Assembly: GCF_002234675.1 (NCBI RefSeq)
Contig: NC_019866.2
Span: 25,707,031-25,771,030, forward strand
Source: Oryzias latipes
Taxonomy: Eukaryota > Chordata > Actinopteri > Beloniformes > Adrianichthyidae
Direction of reading: 5' to 3'
Length of the DNA stretch: 64,000 nucleotides
Each line of letters starts with the position of its first letter. The stretch's first letter is position 1. The translations under genes were made by a program, and so were the position numbers. Positions 47,401 through 56,175 of the stretch are shown one piece after another. Under the pieces are notes generated by a model. It was given only the letters and a program-made list of their open reading frames with translations, had not been told where the DNA came from and searched no databases.

Positions 47401-49216
47401 CCAGAGAAAAATTACAAGCCTGGAGGAGGAGAAGAACAGGGTTGTGGTCCAGGAAAAAGTTAGGGAGATTGTCCGTCCCGATCCAAAGGCGGAGAGTGAG
47501 GTCGCCAATCTCCGTCTTGAGCTTGTAGAACAACAGAGGCGCTTCAAGGATGCAGAACTTCAGTTGAAGTCTCTGCAGGATGAACTGACCATGCTGAGGA
47601 ACCGAGGACCTCAGGTGGAGGTCAAAGAGATGATCAAAGAAGTCATCAAGTACAAAACAGACCCACAGACCGAGAAAGAGCTGGAAGGTCTTCGTGAAGA
47701 GATCGTTGATAAAACACACCAAATTGAGAAATCAGAGATGGAAATCCGCCAACTTCGTGACGAAATTCAACGATGGAAGGAGACAAAGCCTCAGGTCCAA
47801 ACTAAAGAGGTGGTCAATGAAGTGCTGCAGTACAGAGAGGATCCCAAGACCATGGAAGAGATTGAGATTCTAAAAAGAAAGCTGGCTGATGAGCAAAAGA
47901 AACGCCTTGATCTGGAGAGAGAAAAGTCTGCCCAGGAGGAAAAGATCAGGCTAAAGAAGTTGGATCTGTCTCAGGTCAGAGAGAAGATTGTTGAGGAAAT
48001 AGTGGTCGAGATGGTAGAAGATCCTATCCTCAAATCAGAATGTGAGAACTACGTCCAGACCATCAACAAGGAGCAAGAACTGAAGGAGAGCTTAAAAGCA
48101 GAACTCTCAAGGCTGCAACGACAGATCGCTGACTTAGACCTACAGTTGGAAGAACTGGAGCGGGAGCGAAAGGCAAGACGTGAGGCGGAACTGGAGATTC
48201 AGAGGCTTCGGATCAGGCTGAATGAGCTGGAAATCCGGGACAAAGAAAATCGCGAGAAGGTGACAGTCAAGCAAAAAGTGGTGCTGCAGCAGGATCCCCA
48301 GCAGGAGAAGGAACACTCTATCCTGAAGCTCCAGCTCGATGAAGAGCGGCACAAGCGTACCTTGCTGGAGAAGAGGCTGGACGCCCTCAAGCAGCAGCAG
48401 CTAACCTTGGAAAGAATGGACGTGAAGGAAAGAGTCGTCCGCACTGAGAAGGTCCAAGTTGAAAGGGACCCAGAAGCCGAGATGGAGATTGATGACCTCC
48501 GGAGAACTTTAGACGAAGAAAAAAGGAGAAGGCGTGACCTTGATCAAGAGCTCGCCAGCCTTACTTCCAGGCTCTCAGATATGGAGTTTCATCAAACTAA
48601 GTCTACCAAAGAACTGGACTACATCAGAGACGAGAGCAACCGTCTGCAGCAGGAAAACCAGAGGCTGCAGAATGAGATCCGCAGACTTCGGTCCGAGATT
48701 GACATTACTAGCAACGAGACAAAGCTTATCACCGAGTCTGCACCAAGGGATGACGGGAAGAACTTGGAGATGAGACTTGATGCTTTGCAGAAAGAGCTTG
48801 CAGAGCTCAAACGCATAACAGTCCAGAAGGATGAAGAGATTGAAAAGCTGCAGAAGAATCTTGGGTCAGTTAGTATCAAGAGGGAACAAAGAGAGAGCCA
48901 CCTTCGGCGCTCTATCGTCATCATCGATCCAGACTCAGGCAAAGAGATGCGACCGGAGGAGGCCTACAAACTGGGCCTGATCGACTGGAAGATGTTTGTG
49001 AACCTGCAGGGTCAGGAGTGTGACTGGGAGGAGATCTCGGTCAAAAGTCCTTCAGGGGAGTCCACCGTGCTCCACGACAGGAAGTCTGGAAAGAAGTTCT
49101 CCATCGACGATGCGCTGCGAGCTGGCCGCATCACTGATAGGCATCTTCAGCAGTACAACAACAAGGAAATCTCCATTCAGGAGTTTGGCTTGATGGTATC
49201 AGGCAAGACCAAGTGA
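37166..49216 (+). CDS. ppl: Periplakin (22 coding exons, complete)
   Basis: Plakin-family cytolinker of epithelia that joins desmosomal plaque and plasma membrane to intermediate filaments and enters the cornified envelope in mammals. The 22 exons listed below sum to 5,274 bp, 1,757 residues plus stop, against 1,756 in human PPL, with the same exon count as I recall. Residues 17-867 form the plakin (spectrin-repeat) domain with an SH3-like insert around 405-455 (RGERYTLLRNNGTRWDVKD). Residues 868-1650 (single exon 22) are a heptad rod with VKEVLRIERD, QNDPQLQSEY and IVRPDPKAESEVANLRLELV repeats. The last 110 residues are the periplakin linker module (CDWEEISVKSPSGES, HDRKSGKKFSIDDALRAG) ending LMVSGKTK. 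There are no plectin repeats after it, so it is not envoplakin. The start is the only ATG in exon 1 with matching phase. Confidence 0.97.
37216..39088. other. ppl: ppl intron 1
   Basis: No exon seen; contains a 36-base poly-C run. Several open frames here (for example 37550-38128) are GC-driven and unsupported. Confidence 0.6.
38430..38465. repeat. Poly-C tract of 36 bases
   Basis: Uninterrupted C run in ppl intron 1. Its exact length may be a sequencing or assembly estimate. Confidence 0.9.
39089..39188 (+). CDS. ppl: ppl exon 2
   Basis: Encodes ELSVLVEKLQKNADKVERNI, residues 17-50. The acceptor cttgaag has a weak pyrimidine tract; donor gtacaa. Confidence 0.9.
39189..39938. other. ppl: ppl intron 2
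   Basis: No exon. 39345-39425 (acttgtatagtgcttgtcta, aagtgctttacagtcacatt) is a fragment of a common fish repeat. Confidence 0.5.
39939..40093 (+). CDS. ppl: ppl exon 3
   Basis: Residues 51-101, DVCKINEGKQPLYQDDTNKR onward. Acceptor ttctgcag, donor gtgagt. Confidence 0.95.
40139..40178. repeat. 14-bp inverted repeat in ppl intron 3
   Basis: Arms acccttcctcagga (40139-40152) and tcctgaggaagggt (40165-40178), 12-base loop. Confidence 0.9.
40394..40514 (+). CDS. ppl: ppl exon 4
   Basis: Residues 102-142, MKQLRERVMKLKEDHYHIYQ and INWGNMMDEKL. Acceptor tgttcag, donor gtgaga. Confidence 0.95.
40620..40745 (+). CDS. ppl: ppl exon 5
   Basis: Residues 143-184, EKLDSKGFGQDLPTVEAEVV and EHNIFHGEVEALAPHI. 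Acceptor cttcctcag, donor gtggga. Confidence 0.95.
40746..41232. other. ppl: ppl intron 5
   Basis: No exon or repeat recognised. Confidence 0.6.
41233..41274 (+). CDS. ppl: ppl exon 6 (42 bp)
   Basis: Residues 185-198, EYVSSLQMKYNKLL. Acceptor tttctgcag, donor gtgaga. Confidence 0.93.
41488..41649 (+). CDS. ppl: ppl exon 7
   Basis: Residues 199-252, DYMLRCTNELYWMDQQAEER and YDWSDLNLDYPARKRHYE. Acceptor gatctag, donor gtagct. Confidence 0.96.
41729..41836 (+). CDS. ppl: ppl exon 8
   Basis: Residues 253-288, NFISRCLESKEIGITALNND and DQHPGKAVIE. Acceptor ctcttcag, donor gtacgt. Confidence 0.95.
41837..42450. other. ppl: ppl intron 8
   Basis: No exon. A tRNA-like stretch (cgcctagtggctacggcg with gatgttcgaaccc) at 42330-42405 may be a decayed SINE head. 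Confidence 0.4.
42451..42546 (+). CDS. ppl: ppl exon 9
   Basis: Residues 289-320, AHMEAVHADWKEYLNLLICE, nearly identical to mammalian periplakin. Acceptor tgatttag, donor gtaaga. Confidence 0.97.
42619..42741 (+). CDS. ppl: ppl exon 10
   Basis: Residues 321-361, FNKEARDTQDLLKRLETEIS and KYNPEFKDVYQMEGLISELD. Donor gtaggt. Confidence 0.95.
42818..42964 (+). CDS. ppl: ppl exon 11
   Basis: Residues 362-410, KALQKRSLQVLPLRYRRETL and PIEALCEYDTDE, the lead into the SH3-like insert. Donor gtacgc. Confidence 0.95.
42965..44124. other. ppl: ppl intron 11
   Basis: No exon. Contains a 20-base poly-G run and AT-rich sequence. The open frames at 43258-43532 and 43955-44161 show no motif. Confidence 0.6.
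43734..43753. repeat. Poly-G tract of 20 bases
   Basis: Uninterrupted G run in ppl intron 11. Confidence 0.9.
44125..44276 (+). CDS. ppl: ppl exon 12 (SH3-like insert)
   Basis: Residues 411-460, GQIQRGERYTLLRNNGTRWD and LTAPAVCFLIPPTDPEAVAV. Acceptor tttgttcag, donor gtaggt. Confidence 0.96.
44441..44544 (+). CDS. ppl: ppl exon 13
   Basis: Residues 461-495, LVSQQKAVKQKTASCKASLQ. Acceptor gctcacag, donor gtaaag. Confidence 0.94.
44638..44795 (+). CDS. ppl: ppl exon 14
   Basis: Residues 496-548, LMAGLDKVVTDLDKQEKAIY and VRPPLEQSRPLQDGADR. Acceptor gactgtag, donor gtaagg. Confidence 0.95.
44877..45055 (+). CDS. ppl: ppl exon 15
   Basis: Residues 549-607, DISAAVDKIKPEKSSKVEEA to KKCAKVEQLLQCSQE. 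Donor gtatgg. Confidence 0.94.
45151..45289 (+). CDS. ppl: ppl exon 16
   Basis: Residues 608-654, LKNSHQLEMSIQNGKALIST to SSLEKTQRELA. Acceptor tttctttag, donor gtaagt. Confidence 0.94.
45369..45562 (+). CDS. ppl: ppl exon 17
   Basis: Residues 655-718, SRFHEHCPDIERQEADVQKL and NKRFNNLNRQID. Acceptor gctcctccag, donor gtgagt. Confidence 0.96.
45641..45791 (+). CDS. ppl: ppl exon 18
   Basis: Residues 719-769, SQSLQRAKMAYNNYQNDYDN and VPNYEPRETDDLRQVETKLK. Acceptor ccccccacag, donor gtgaga. Confidence 0.96.
45881..45964 (+). CDS. ppl: ppl exon 19
   Basis: Residues 770-797, NLLSDITRKESDLNNVSKNA. Acceptor ttttctgcag, donor gtacag. Confidence 0.95.
46046..46162 (+). CDS. ppl: ppl exon 20
   Basis: Residues 798-836, DYEAETEKFKSVLDLEDGLV and RSRLESPAVKVKED. 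Donor gtgagg. Confidence 0.95.
46365..46457 (+). CDS. ppl: ppl exon 21
   Basis: Residues 837-867, EAEIESKFTEVNAVNKQRLQ and NLEFAQSLLKQ. Acceptor actttcag, donor gtaaca. Confidence 0.95.
46544..49216 (+). CDS. ppl: ppl exon 22 (rod and C-terminal linker)
   Basis: A single 2,673-bp exon, residues 868-1757. Acceptor cttcattcag. It encodes the coiled-coil rod with regularly spaced VVKEV..V..DP segments and the C-terminal filament-binding module, with TGA at 49214-49216. Confidence 0.98.
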   Translation, partial: QPEVPMIQSTNVQSVHAAPPGEEPWRIRKQLEDETQRREQLEKEIKSIQTNIYELEGQKPQDTIVKKELIKNVPDPQLEEEVHKVQQKLSEERRNTHVLENDLEVLRLKLRGLETELKEGAQQYTVKEVLRIERDRGQEEEVRKLRDELEELRRQKMMKDNELTQIKKQVTLLAEEKNKEQEVITEEQVIKVQNDPQLQSEYRLLLERKQKETDSRKELEDELKFLQEKLRRLEKEKAMAEEKISIKEVLKVEKDMALEREVENLRRQYEDEKSKRRSSQREKSDLQRKITSLEEEKNRVVVQEKVREIVRPDPKAESEVANLRLELVEQQRRFKDAELQLKSLQDELTMLRNRGPQVEVKEMIKEVIKYKTDPQTEKELEGLREEIVDKTHQIEKSEMEIRQLRDEIQRWKETKPQVQTKEVVNEVLQYREDPKTMEEIEILKRKLADEQKKRLDLEREKSAQEEKIRLKKLDLSQVREKIVEEIVVEMVEDPILKSECENYVQTINKEQELKESLKAELSRLQRQIADLDLQLEELERERKARREAELEIQRLRIRLNELEIRDKENREKVTVKQKVVLQQDPQQEKEHSILKLQLDEERHKRTLLEKRLDALKQQQLTLERMDVKERVVRTEKVQVERDPEAEMEIDDLRRTLDEEKRRRRDLDQELASLTSRLSDMEFHQTKSTKELDYIRDESNRLQQENQRLQNEIRRLRSEIDITSNETKLITESAPRDDGKNLEMRLDALQKELAELKRITVQKDEEIEKLQKNLGSVSIKREQRESHLRRSIVIIDPDSGKEMRPEEAYKLGLIDWKMFVNLQGQECDWEEISVKSPSGESTVLHDRKSGKKFSIDDALRAGRITDRHLQQYNNKEISIQEFGLMVSGKTK

Positions 49217-49521
49217 GCAGGTCAAGATAAGGGTTTGGGGTTCAATGCTCAGATTCCTGTTTCAGCTTTGGTTAAAGAAATCCTTTTTATAGTTTGCTCT
49301 CAACACTGTGGGAACTGGGCCTTTAGCTGTTTGTTTTTTAATCCATTTAATTATAATGGGCTTCTCGTCTCCTCTGTGTCCGCTGTGCAAAGATTGAAAC
49401 TCCTGCCCTAACATAATCCACTCTGAGCCTGTACTGGGGTTAATGACCTATGACCTAGCTACTATTACTGCTTTACGGGGTTGAACTTATACATTCTGGA
49501 AATCAAGCTGTGAAAGCTGAA

Positions 49522-49527
49522 ATTAAA
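49522..49527 (+). terminator. ppl: Variant polyadenylation signal, ppl candidate
   Basis: ATTAAA 305 bases after the ppl stop, followed by tgtgtaatttctgtt. Usage cannot be seen from sequence. Confidence 0.45.
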
Positions 49528-49789
49528 GATGAATCAAACTGGGAATCCTGAATCTTGTTGTGTAATTTCTGTTAAATGCACCTCATAAACACCTCCAATC
49601 ACCTTTAGTAACCGGTCCGTCTCGAAACCGGAGCCCCACATGTTGATGAAGGTTCTCATCATCCAGGTGACCTCTTGGATTGAGTCATGATCTGGATGGA
49701 TGAAGCAACTTAATGAAACGTTGCAAGAAAGAGACTTGAAGTCCAGATGCCAAGACTTTAAGTGCTAATTATTAATCACCTTCTTTGAC
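49528..49789. other. Repeat-like spacer after ppl
   Basis: Phrases such as ctcatcatccaggtgacctc and aatgaaacgttgcaagaaag are typical of the 3' parts of fish retroelements. The element type is not resolved. Confidence 0.4.
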
Positions 49790-50120
49790 TTATGGCTGCT
49801 CCATTCTTGGTTGGTCACATCAAATCATCTTCCTCCATCTAACCATATCCTGTGCATCTTCTTCACTCACACCAACCACTCTCATGTCCTCCCCTTCTGC
49901 ATCCATGAGCCTCCCCTTTGGTCTTCCTCTCCTGGATCTCCAACCTCAGCATCCTTTCACCATCATCATCACTGTTCCTCCTGTCAAACATCTCCATCTG
50001 CTTCCCTGCATGGATCTCCAGAACATCCATGATCTGATCCTCTGATGGATTCATTCCTGGTCCATCCTGGTCCCAAAGAGAAGCTCAGCATCTTCACCTC
50101 TGCCTCCTCCAGCTCTGCAT
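49790..50120 (-). mobile_element. RTE-like LINE C-terminal fragment
   Basis: One minus-strand frame reads RGRPKGRLMDAEGEDMRVVG then VSEEDAQDMVRWRKM, the C-terminal signature also seen at 15500-15870. Confidence 0.65.
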
Positions 50121-50799
50121 CAGAGTCTCTGAACCAGGGTGTCAAACTCCATCGCAAGGGGGCCGAAATTCTAAACACACTGTAGGTCGTGGGTCAAACA
50201 GAATAAAAGTATATTTTAAATCTTTAAAATTTAACTAACTGAACATAAATATGAATTAAAAAAAGGGATTTTATTCCCACTCTGTGCGCTGCTTCCGCCT
50301 AACAAGCAAAATACAGAGATTTTAAGGATACACATGATTAAAGTCATTCATATAGATTGCATTTATATATAAAGAAAGTTCCATGAAATTAAATTTATTT
50401 TTGCTGCCTTTTTCTGTCCTTGAGCCCCGGCCCCTCAGAAATCCTGCGCACGTCTCTGTCCCCAAACTCCAAAGGGTTTCCTCTCTTCTCTCCATTCACA
50501 GCTCACATTCTCATTTAGATCATTTATCATGCAGCAAATCTCTTTTAAAGGACATGAAAGGCCTCAAAATGCATCCAATAATTATCATTGATTATTCAGT
50601 CCTTTCTGTAAACATTATTAGATATATACTCCACTTTACAACATGAAACACATCAGTGAAAGCTCCCAGAGGGAACAGACACACACGGTTGTGTCAGCAT
50701 CATTGTGTTGCAGACACAATACAGATTCAGGTCACAATTTTCTACACAGTGCCATTTACTGAGCGAACTGAAAGATCACGGTGATAACAAAGACTGAAA
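50121..50799. other. Spacer
   Basis: No gene. cagggtgtcaaactcc near 50125 resembles an hAT tip, but its partner was not found. Confidence 0.4.
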
Positions 50800-51235
50800 A
50801 CACTGATAACAAACAACATACAGTTGGAATGTTCATTGACCTGCAAAAGCATCTGATGGAATAAATCCTGACCTGCTTTGGTCTCAATGCTCCTCATACG
50901 GCATTAGGGGTCTGTTATTCCAGTGGCTTAAGAGTTATTTAACTAACCAACAGCAGTTTGTCCAAGTTAATGGACATAATTTGGAATACCAAAATGTAGT
51001 TACCAGAGTTCCCCAAGGATCGCTTTGGGGTTCTTTACTTTTTACTTTGTTAATCAATGACATCTGCAAAGATTCTAAAAGAGTTCAGTTCCTGTTGTTT
51101 GCAGACGACACAACTATCTACCTCTCTGGAACAAGTCTAAATGAACTAACAGAGACAGTAAAAGTGGAAATGATGAAGGTGAAAAATTGGGTTCATGACA
51201 GTAAATCATTTTTCAATTGAGATAAAACAAAGTGT
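50800..51235 (+). mobile_element. Non-LTR reverse transcriptase fragment
   Basis: Frame-broken reading gives GMFIDLQKHL, WLKSYLTNQQQFVQVNGHN, TRVPQGSLWGSLLFTLLIND and LLFADDTTIYLSG. These are the palm motifs, with the catalytic pair in FADDT. The ORF 50981-51220 holds most of it; no endonuclease part is present. Confidence 0.8.
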
Positions 51236-52150
51236 AGTGTATTTTCAGTAAGATGAACATTTAATATTAAACATTGACCAAGTTAACGTATGTAAAGTGA
51301 ACGAGATAAAAGTTCTTGGAGTTGGAGGAAAAGTTGAAATGGAAATTATCTCAGAAAAACATTGGAATTCTGTATGGACTAAGAGATTTACATACATGTA
51401 GCTCCAAACTAAATGTTTAGTTAAAAGCTAAATATTTAATTTGTACTTATATATTTATTTAACAAATTGTATTTAACAAAGCTGAAATGTTTCGTTTAGA
51501 AAATAAATATTTCGGTCAGATCTAAATATTTAATTTGCAAACTAAATGTTTGCTTTAATCAAATTCAATTCAATTCAATTTTATTTGTATAGCCCAAAAT
51601 CACAACAACAGTCGTCTCGATGGGCTTCGAAGTAAAACATGAAATCAAAAGGATCACGAATACAAAGAGTTCAATAGGAAAATACTAAAATGAACTAACA
51701 AACTGACTAAGCTATACTGGCATCCCTGCCCTTAGACCCCCCTTCGCGGTAAGGAAAAACTCCCAAAAAAAACGGATTCCGGAAAAAACGAAGAAACCTC
51801 AGGGGTGTCCACATGAAGGAGGGATCCTCCCCCAGGACGGACAGGCGATTTACCAGAACTCTTAGAGAAGAATTAACTTATCTAAATCTACAACTACATA
51901 TATAAAAGTCCAGCAGACGAGCTTCATCCAGCCGTGGTTGGGGGGACAGTCAAGGGCGCGAGTCGAGCCAGAGACAGGAACCACAGCCAGGTGTAGGAGC
52001 AGGAGCAGAGACGAGGTAAACTAAATATTTAATTTTAATCAAATTAAATATTTAGTTTACAAACTAAACATTCTAATTCCAGAAAATATTAAACTTTAAA
52101 AATCAATATTTAATTTGTAAATGTAACATTGAGAAATACATGAATTACAG
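51236..52150 (-). mobile_element. L2-like LINE 3' UTR inserted in AT-rich taaatattta repeat
   Basis: 51563-52018 on the minus strand ends tatacaaataaaattgaatt, the L2-like 3' end, with an attcaattcaattcaa tip. On both sides the DNA is an irregular repeat of ctaaatatttaatttg. Confidence 0.65.
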
Positions 52151-52239
52151 GTGAAAATACGCATTTGAACATAAACCTTTCTTCCCTCTGACTAAATAAG
52201 CAAAAGTATCGCAGGTCATCTGACGGAACTGTTCCTCCC

Positions 52240-52387
52240 ATGATGCTCTTCTCTGCGGTCGGTCGGTTTTATTGTAGAAGGTCTCCGGAAGTGGCGGTGC
52301 GCAGTGACGTCATCACCGTGAGTGACGCCTGGAACAAACGCACAACAACAGGAGCGCGAGGCGGCTTTGTATCATCGCGGACGGCGG
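52240..52387 (+). promoter_or_regulatory. CpG-rich promoter and probable non-coding exon 1
   Basis: GC- and CpG-rich sequence (tccggaagtggcggtgcgca with an ETS-like core, gtgacgtcatcaccgtgagt with a CRE-like tgacgtca). It ends ggacggcgg before a good donor, gtgagc, at 52388. It fits the 5' end of a plus-strand gene whose next exon is at 55340. Inference from composition and splice site. Confidence 0.5.
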
Positions 52388-53042
52388 GTGAGCTATTCCA
52401 AAGATGCACGTGAACCTTTTCTCTGAATTCTGCGCTCGTTCACTGACCGGGTGCGCGTGCGCGAGCTTTGAGAAAAGCTGTTTTAGTTCATAATTCTCTT
52501 GAACGTTGGCCTCCCTGCTGGTGCGTGCGCGCGTGAGTGTGGTTCGCTTTGTTTTGTGTCAGCATTAGGAATAACCAGCGTGCGCGCGTGCGCCTCCGCT
52601 TCTTGATTTATAACTGATGGAGAAGATGCCCGTGCACGCGAGCGCGTGGCAGAGTGAAGATGGAGAATTAGTGGCTTTGAAAGGCTTGAACCTTAAATCT
52701 GGATTCTGATTGAGGCAGAGACGCAGAAAAGGAGCCCCCCCCTCCCCCCCATGTGTGACGTATCTATTCTATTTATTAGATTATAAATTAATTCAATCCA
52801 TTGTGTGATAACTAACCCCTCCCCCTCCAAACAGCAAGGACCCGCTGGTTCCAAGACGGCAGAATCCCACAGACTTTCTTTAAAATGTCACAAGATCCAT
52901 TCTGGCTCTGCTACTGTTTTGTTCTTCATGACCTTAATGTTTTTATTTTTTAATTTTATTTCTACAAGTTCTTCAAGTCATGAACTGACCAATCAGATGT
53001 CTCCATAGAAGCAGGTAGTCTCAGGTGGTTTGGAACATTTGA
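52388..53042. other. Putative mpp2 intron 1, left part
   Basis: CpG-rich at first, then AT-rich; no exon recognised. Confidence 0.4.
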
Positions 53043-53153
53043 TTGAAAACACCCAAACTTTGCTTCCACTCATAGCTAGTGGTTGGATGAAACCATTTCC
53101 TGTCAATAGATTCTCTTTGAAATCCTAATGACAGCAGAAACTTCCCAGACGAC
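53043..53153 (-). repeat. Dispersed segment, copy B
   Basis: Inverted copy of 5612-5732, sharing cccaaactttgcttccactc, tggttggatgaa and cctaatgacagcagaaactt. Confidence 0.75.
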
Positions 53154-53717
53154 CCGGTTCTACAGGTCTTCCTCCCTGGTTCCTCCTTTTGCATCAGCTT
53201 GGCGTCTCTGGTGGTCGTTGTGGACGAGCTCCTTCCTGTTCTCTAACGCTGAAGCAGCCGTTCTTCTCTGCAGAAAACCTTTCATTCTAGCTAAACGGCC
53301 CGTTTCAGATCTCTGAGCCCCTCAGGAGACGGTCACTCCAGAACCTTCACCGGGTTCTGGTGGAACCAATGACAGGTGGACCCGGCCTTGTGTTTTGGAC
53401 CATCGTCGTGCTGACGTGTCCTGGTGTGTCCCATGAACAGCCTTCAAGCTGAAGAGAAACAGTGAAAGAATTTCAAGTTGGAAATTCTGACATCTCCTGA
53501 TTCTCTAAAATTTTTAAATATACTTTTGTTGATTTCATCCTAATGTACGGCGTTTCTATGACAATAAGATAAAGCAGCTGCTTCATGTAGGCGTCCTGAG
53601 CATTTTAGTACAGTATATATAGTAATATTTTGTTTTTATAAATAGGCCTTCATAAGAAAATGGTTCCATGTGATATTTGTGTGTTTTAAGGTACTTTATA
53701 TTTGTTTTATTAAATAT
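53154..53717. other. Spacer before the 17-bp minisatellite
   Basis: No gene. 53300-53450 (ggcctt gtgttttggaccat, gtcctggtgtgtcccatgaa) may be an old Tc1-like remnant, not resolved. Confidence 0.35.
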
Positions 53718-54950
53718 ATGACCCGATGTGAACCGAGACCCGATGTGAACCGAGACCCGATGTGAACCGTGACCCGATGTGAACCGAGACCCAATGTGAA
53801 CCGGGACCCGATGTGAACCGTGAGAACCGTGACCCGATGTGAACCGGGACCCGATGTGAACCGAGAGCCGATGTGAACCGGGACCCGATGTGAACCGAGA
53901 GCCGATGTGAACCGAGACCCGATGTGAACCGTGACCCGATGTGAACCGAGACCCAATGTGAACCGGGACCCGATGTGAACCGTGAGAACCGTGACCCGAT
54001 GTGAACCGGGACCCGATGTGAACCGAGAGCCGATGTGAACCGGGACCCGATGTGAACCGAGAGCCGATGTGAACCGAGACCCGATGTGAACCGTGAGAAC
54101 CGAGACCCGATGTGAACCGAGACCCAATATGAACCGTGACCCGATGTGAACCGTGAGAACCGTGACCCGATGTGAACTGTGACCCGATGTGAACCGTGAC
54201 GCGATGTGAACCGGGACCCGATGTGAACCGGGACCCGATGTGAACCGAGACCCGATGTGAACCGGGACCAGATGTGAACCGGGACCCGATGTGAACCGTG
54301 ACCCGATGTGAACCGTGACCCGATGTGAACCGTGACCCAATGTGAACCGAGACCCAATATGAACCGTGACCCGATGTGAACCGTGAGAACCGTGACCCGA
54401 TGTGAACTGTGACCCGATGTGAACCGTGACGCGATGTGAACCGGGACCCGATGTGAACCGAGACCCGATGTGAACCGGGACCCGATGTGAACCGGGACCC
54501 GATGTGAACCGTGACCCGATGTGAACCGAGACCCGATGTGAACCGGGACCCGATGTGAACCGGGACCCGATGTGAACCGTGACCCGATGTGAACCGAGAC
54601 CCGATGTGAACTGTGACCCGATGTGAACCGGGACCCGATGTGAACCGGGACCCGATGTGAACCGTGACCCGATGTGAACCGTGACCCGATGTGAACCGAG
54701 ACCCGATGTGAACCGTGACCCGATTTGAACCGTGATCCGATGTGAACCGTGACCCGATGTGAACCGTGACCCGATGTGAACCGTGACCCAATGTGAACCG
54801 TGAGAACCGTGACCCGATGTGAACTGTGACCCGATGTGAACTGTGACCCGATGTGAACTGTGACCCGATGTGAACCGAGACCCGATGTGAACCGAGACCT
54901 AATGTGAACCGTGACCCGATGTGAACCGGGACCCGATGTGAACCGGGACT
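53718..54950. repeat. 17-bp minisatellite, about 70 copies
   Basis: Tandem cccgatgtgaaccgaga with tga/gga/aga variants, plus several 9-bp insertions (gaaccgtga) that shift phase. Larger blocks repeat, for example the run around 53742-53840 is closely repeated at 53917-54000. A 459-codon open frame on the minus strand (SRFTSGHGSHRV repeats) exists only because the unit lacks stops. Confidence 0.96.
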
Positions 54951-55339
54951 TTTGGGATCCATTTAAACCCTCTCTTTTTATGTGAATTTGGTTTCAAAGA
55001 CTTCAGTTGGAAAATTCTCCATTTTCTGAACAGTTTTACAGGAGATGGAACATTTTTCAGCTTTCTGCTAGGAAAAGCTTTACTTTGCTCTTTAAGGTTT
55101 TGATTCTCTTAGAAGGTTCTAGATTCGGTAACCTAACCAACCACTGACCTTATCTAGACTTTCTACGACATTCCATAGAACAGGAACTAATGAAAAGGTC
55201 AGACAGTCCCAACTTGTTGGTAGATCTTCCCACAGCAGTTGATCGAATAGACAACAAGAAAAGGACGTTTTTACAAATATTCCATATTCTTTCTTCTTTG
55301 TCATGAATGCACTCATTCTTGTTTTGCTTTGTCTCACAG

Positions 55340-55388
55340 ACTGACTACAGCTGAGCCATGCCTGTTGCCTCCCCCAGGATAGAACCTG
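55340..55388 (+). CDS. mpp2: First coding exon of an mpp2-like gene (candidate)
   Basis: Acceptor gtctcacag, then 18 bases of leader, ATG at 55358, codons for MPVASPRIEP plus one base, and donor gtaaga at 55389. Mammalian MPP2, a membrane-associated guanylate kinase scaffold, starts MPVA and has Glu at the same place. It lies close to NAGS on human 17q21, as I recall. The match is only ten residues, so the name is tentative. Later exons would lie beyond the transposon nest and outside the window. Confidence 0.45.
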
Positions 55389-56041
55389 GTAAGAGTTGAT
55401 GCTGTTTCTTGACTTCAGCTAATTCTGCGAGTTGTGTTTTGTAAATCTGGTTAACGTTTGGTAAAAACGTCTCAGATGTGTCAGGCGTCGGCTTGTTCCC
55501 CGTGGTTTCCTCTGCCGTCTCCACTTGTTCAGTGCATTAACCATTTGAGTCTGTATAAAATTACACATGCTAACATATTCACATAATTACAGCAGTCCCA
55601 TGCAAAGCAGCTAAGGTAATTCCTAACAAAATGTTTAGCTAGTGGTGCGACTGCTGTTTAGAAAGCATAGAGCAGGAATTTAACTTCTTCCGCATCATAA
55701 AGAAGCATTGTAGTTATTAATTGACAGAGTAAGGACATAATCTATTCTTAGTCTGAGTCTTAGGGTGTATTCAGACTGGACACATTTTGTCCACTTTAAG
55801 TCAATCAGAGTTCGTGTTCCCAGATAATCCGTAACTAATTTTTAGTCTGAATACACCCAAGTGGACCCTGATCTGGGACCAGGAACCGCTCTCAGGGCCA
55901 TCTTTGGAGTTGGTCTTGGTTTGTTTCCAATTGGACTGAGCTTCGGTTCGCTCTGAAATTCCTCCTTCTGAATACAATTCGTCCTCGGAGTGGAGCAACT
56001 GGACCAAAACGGCCACATTAGCGGGTGGTCACGTGATCTTA
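55389..56041. other. Intron with possible outermost transposon end
   Basis: gggtgtattcagactgg at 55763 is inverted at 55844-55858 (a small hairpin) and again, less exactly, at 63840-63856 (cagtctgaatacagacc). The Harbinger nest may therefore sit inside yet another element (55763-63856). Confidence 0.35.
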
Positions 56042-56175
56042 GGCTACGTTCACACTGCAGGCTGAAATGACCCAATTCCGATTTTTTTGCCCCTATGCGA
56101 CCTGTATCTGATCTTTTCATGACAGTCTGAACGACACAGATCCGATCTTTTCAAATGCGACCCAGGCCACTGGGG

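Noticed and set aside
46931-47722. 263-codon minus-strand frame under ppl exon 22
   Set aside because: Antisense shadow of the coiled-coil coding sequence.
37166-49216. Envoplakin instead of periplakin
   Set aside because: The protein ends right after the linker module without a plectin repeat, has periplakin length and carries periplakin-specific motifs.
53583-54962. 459-codon minus-strand frame of SRFTSGHGSHRV-type repeats
   Set aside because: Product of the 17-bp minisatellite, open in several frames; no support as a gene.
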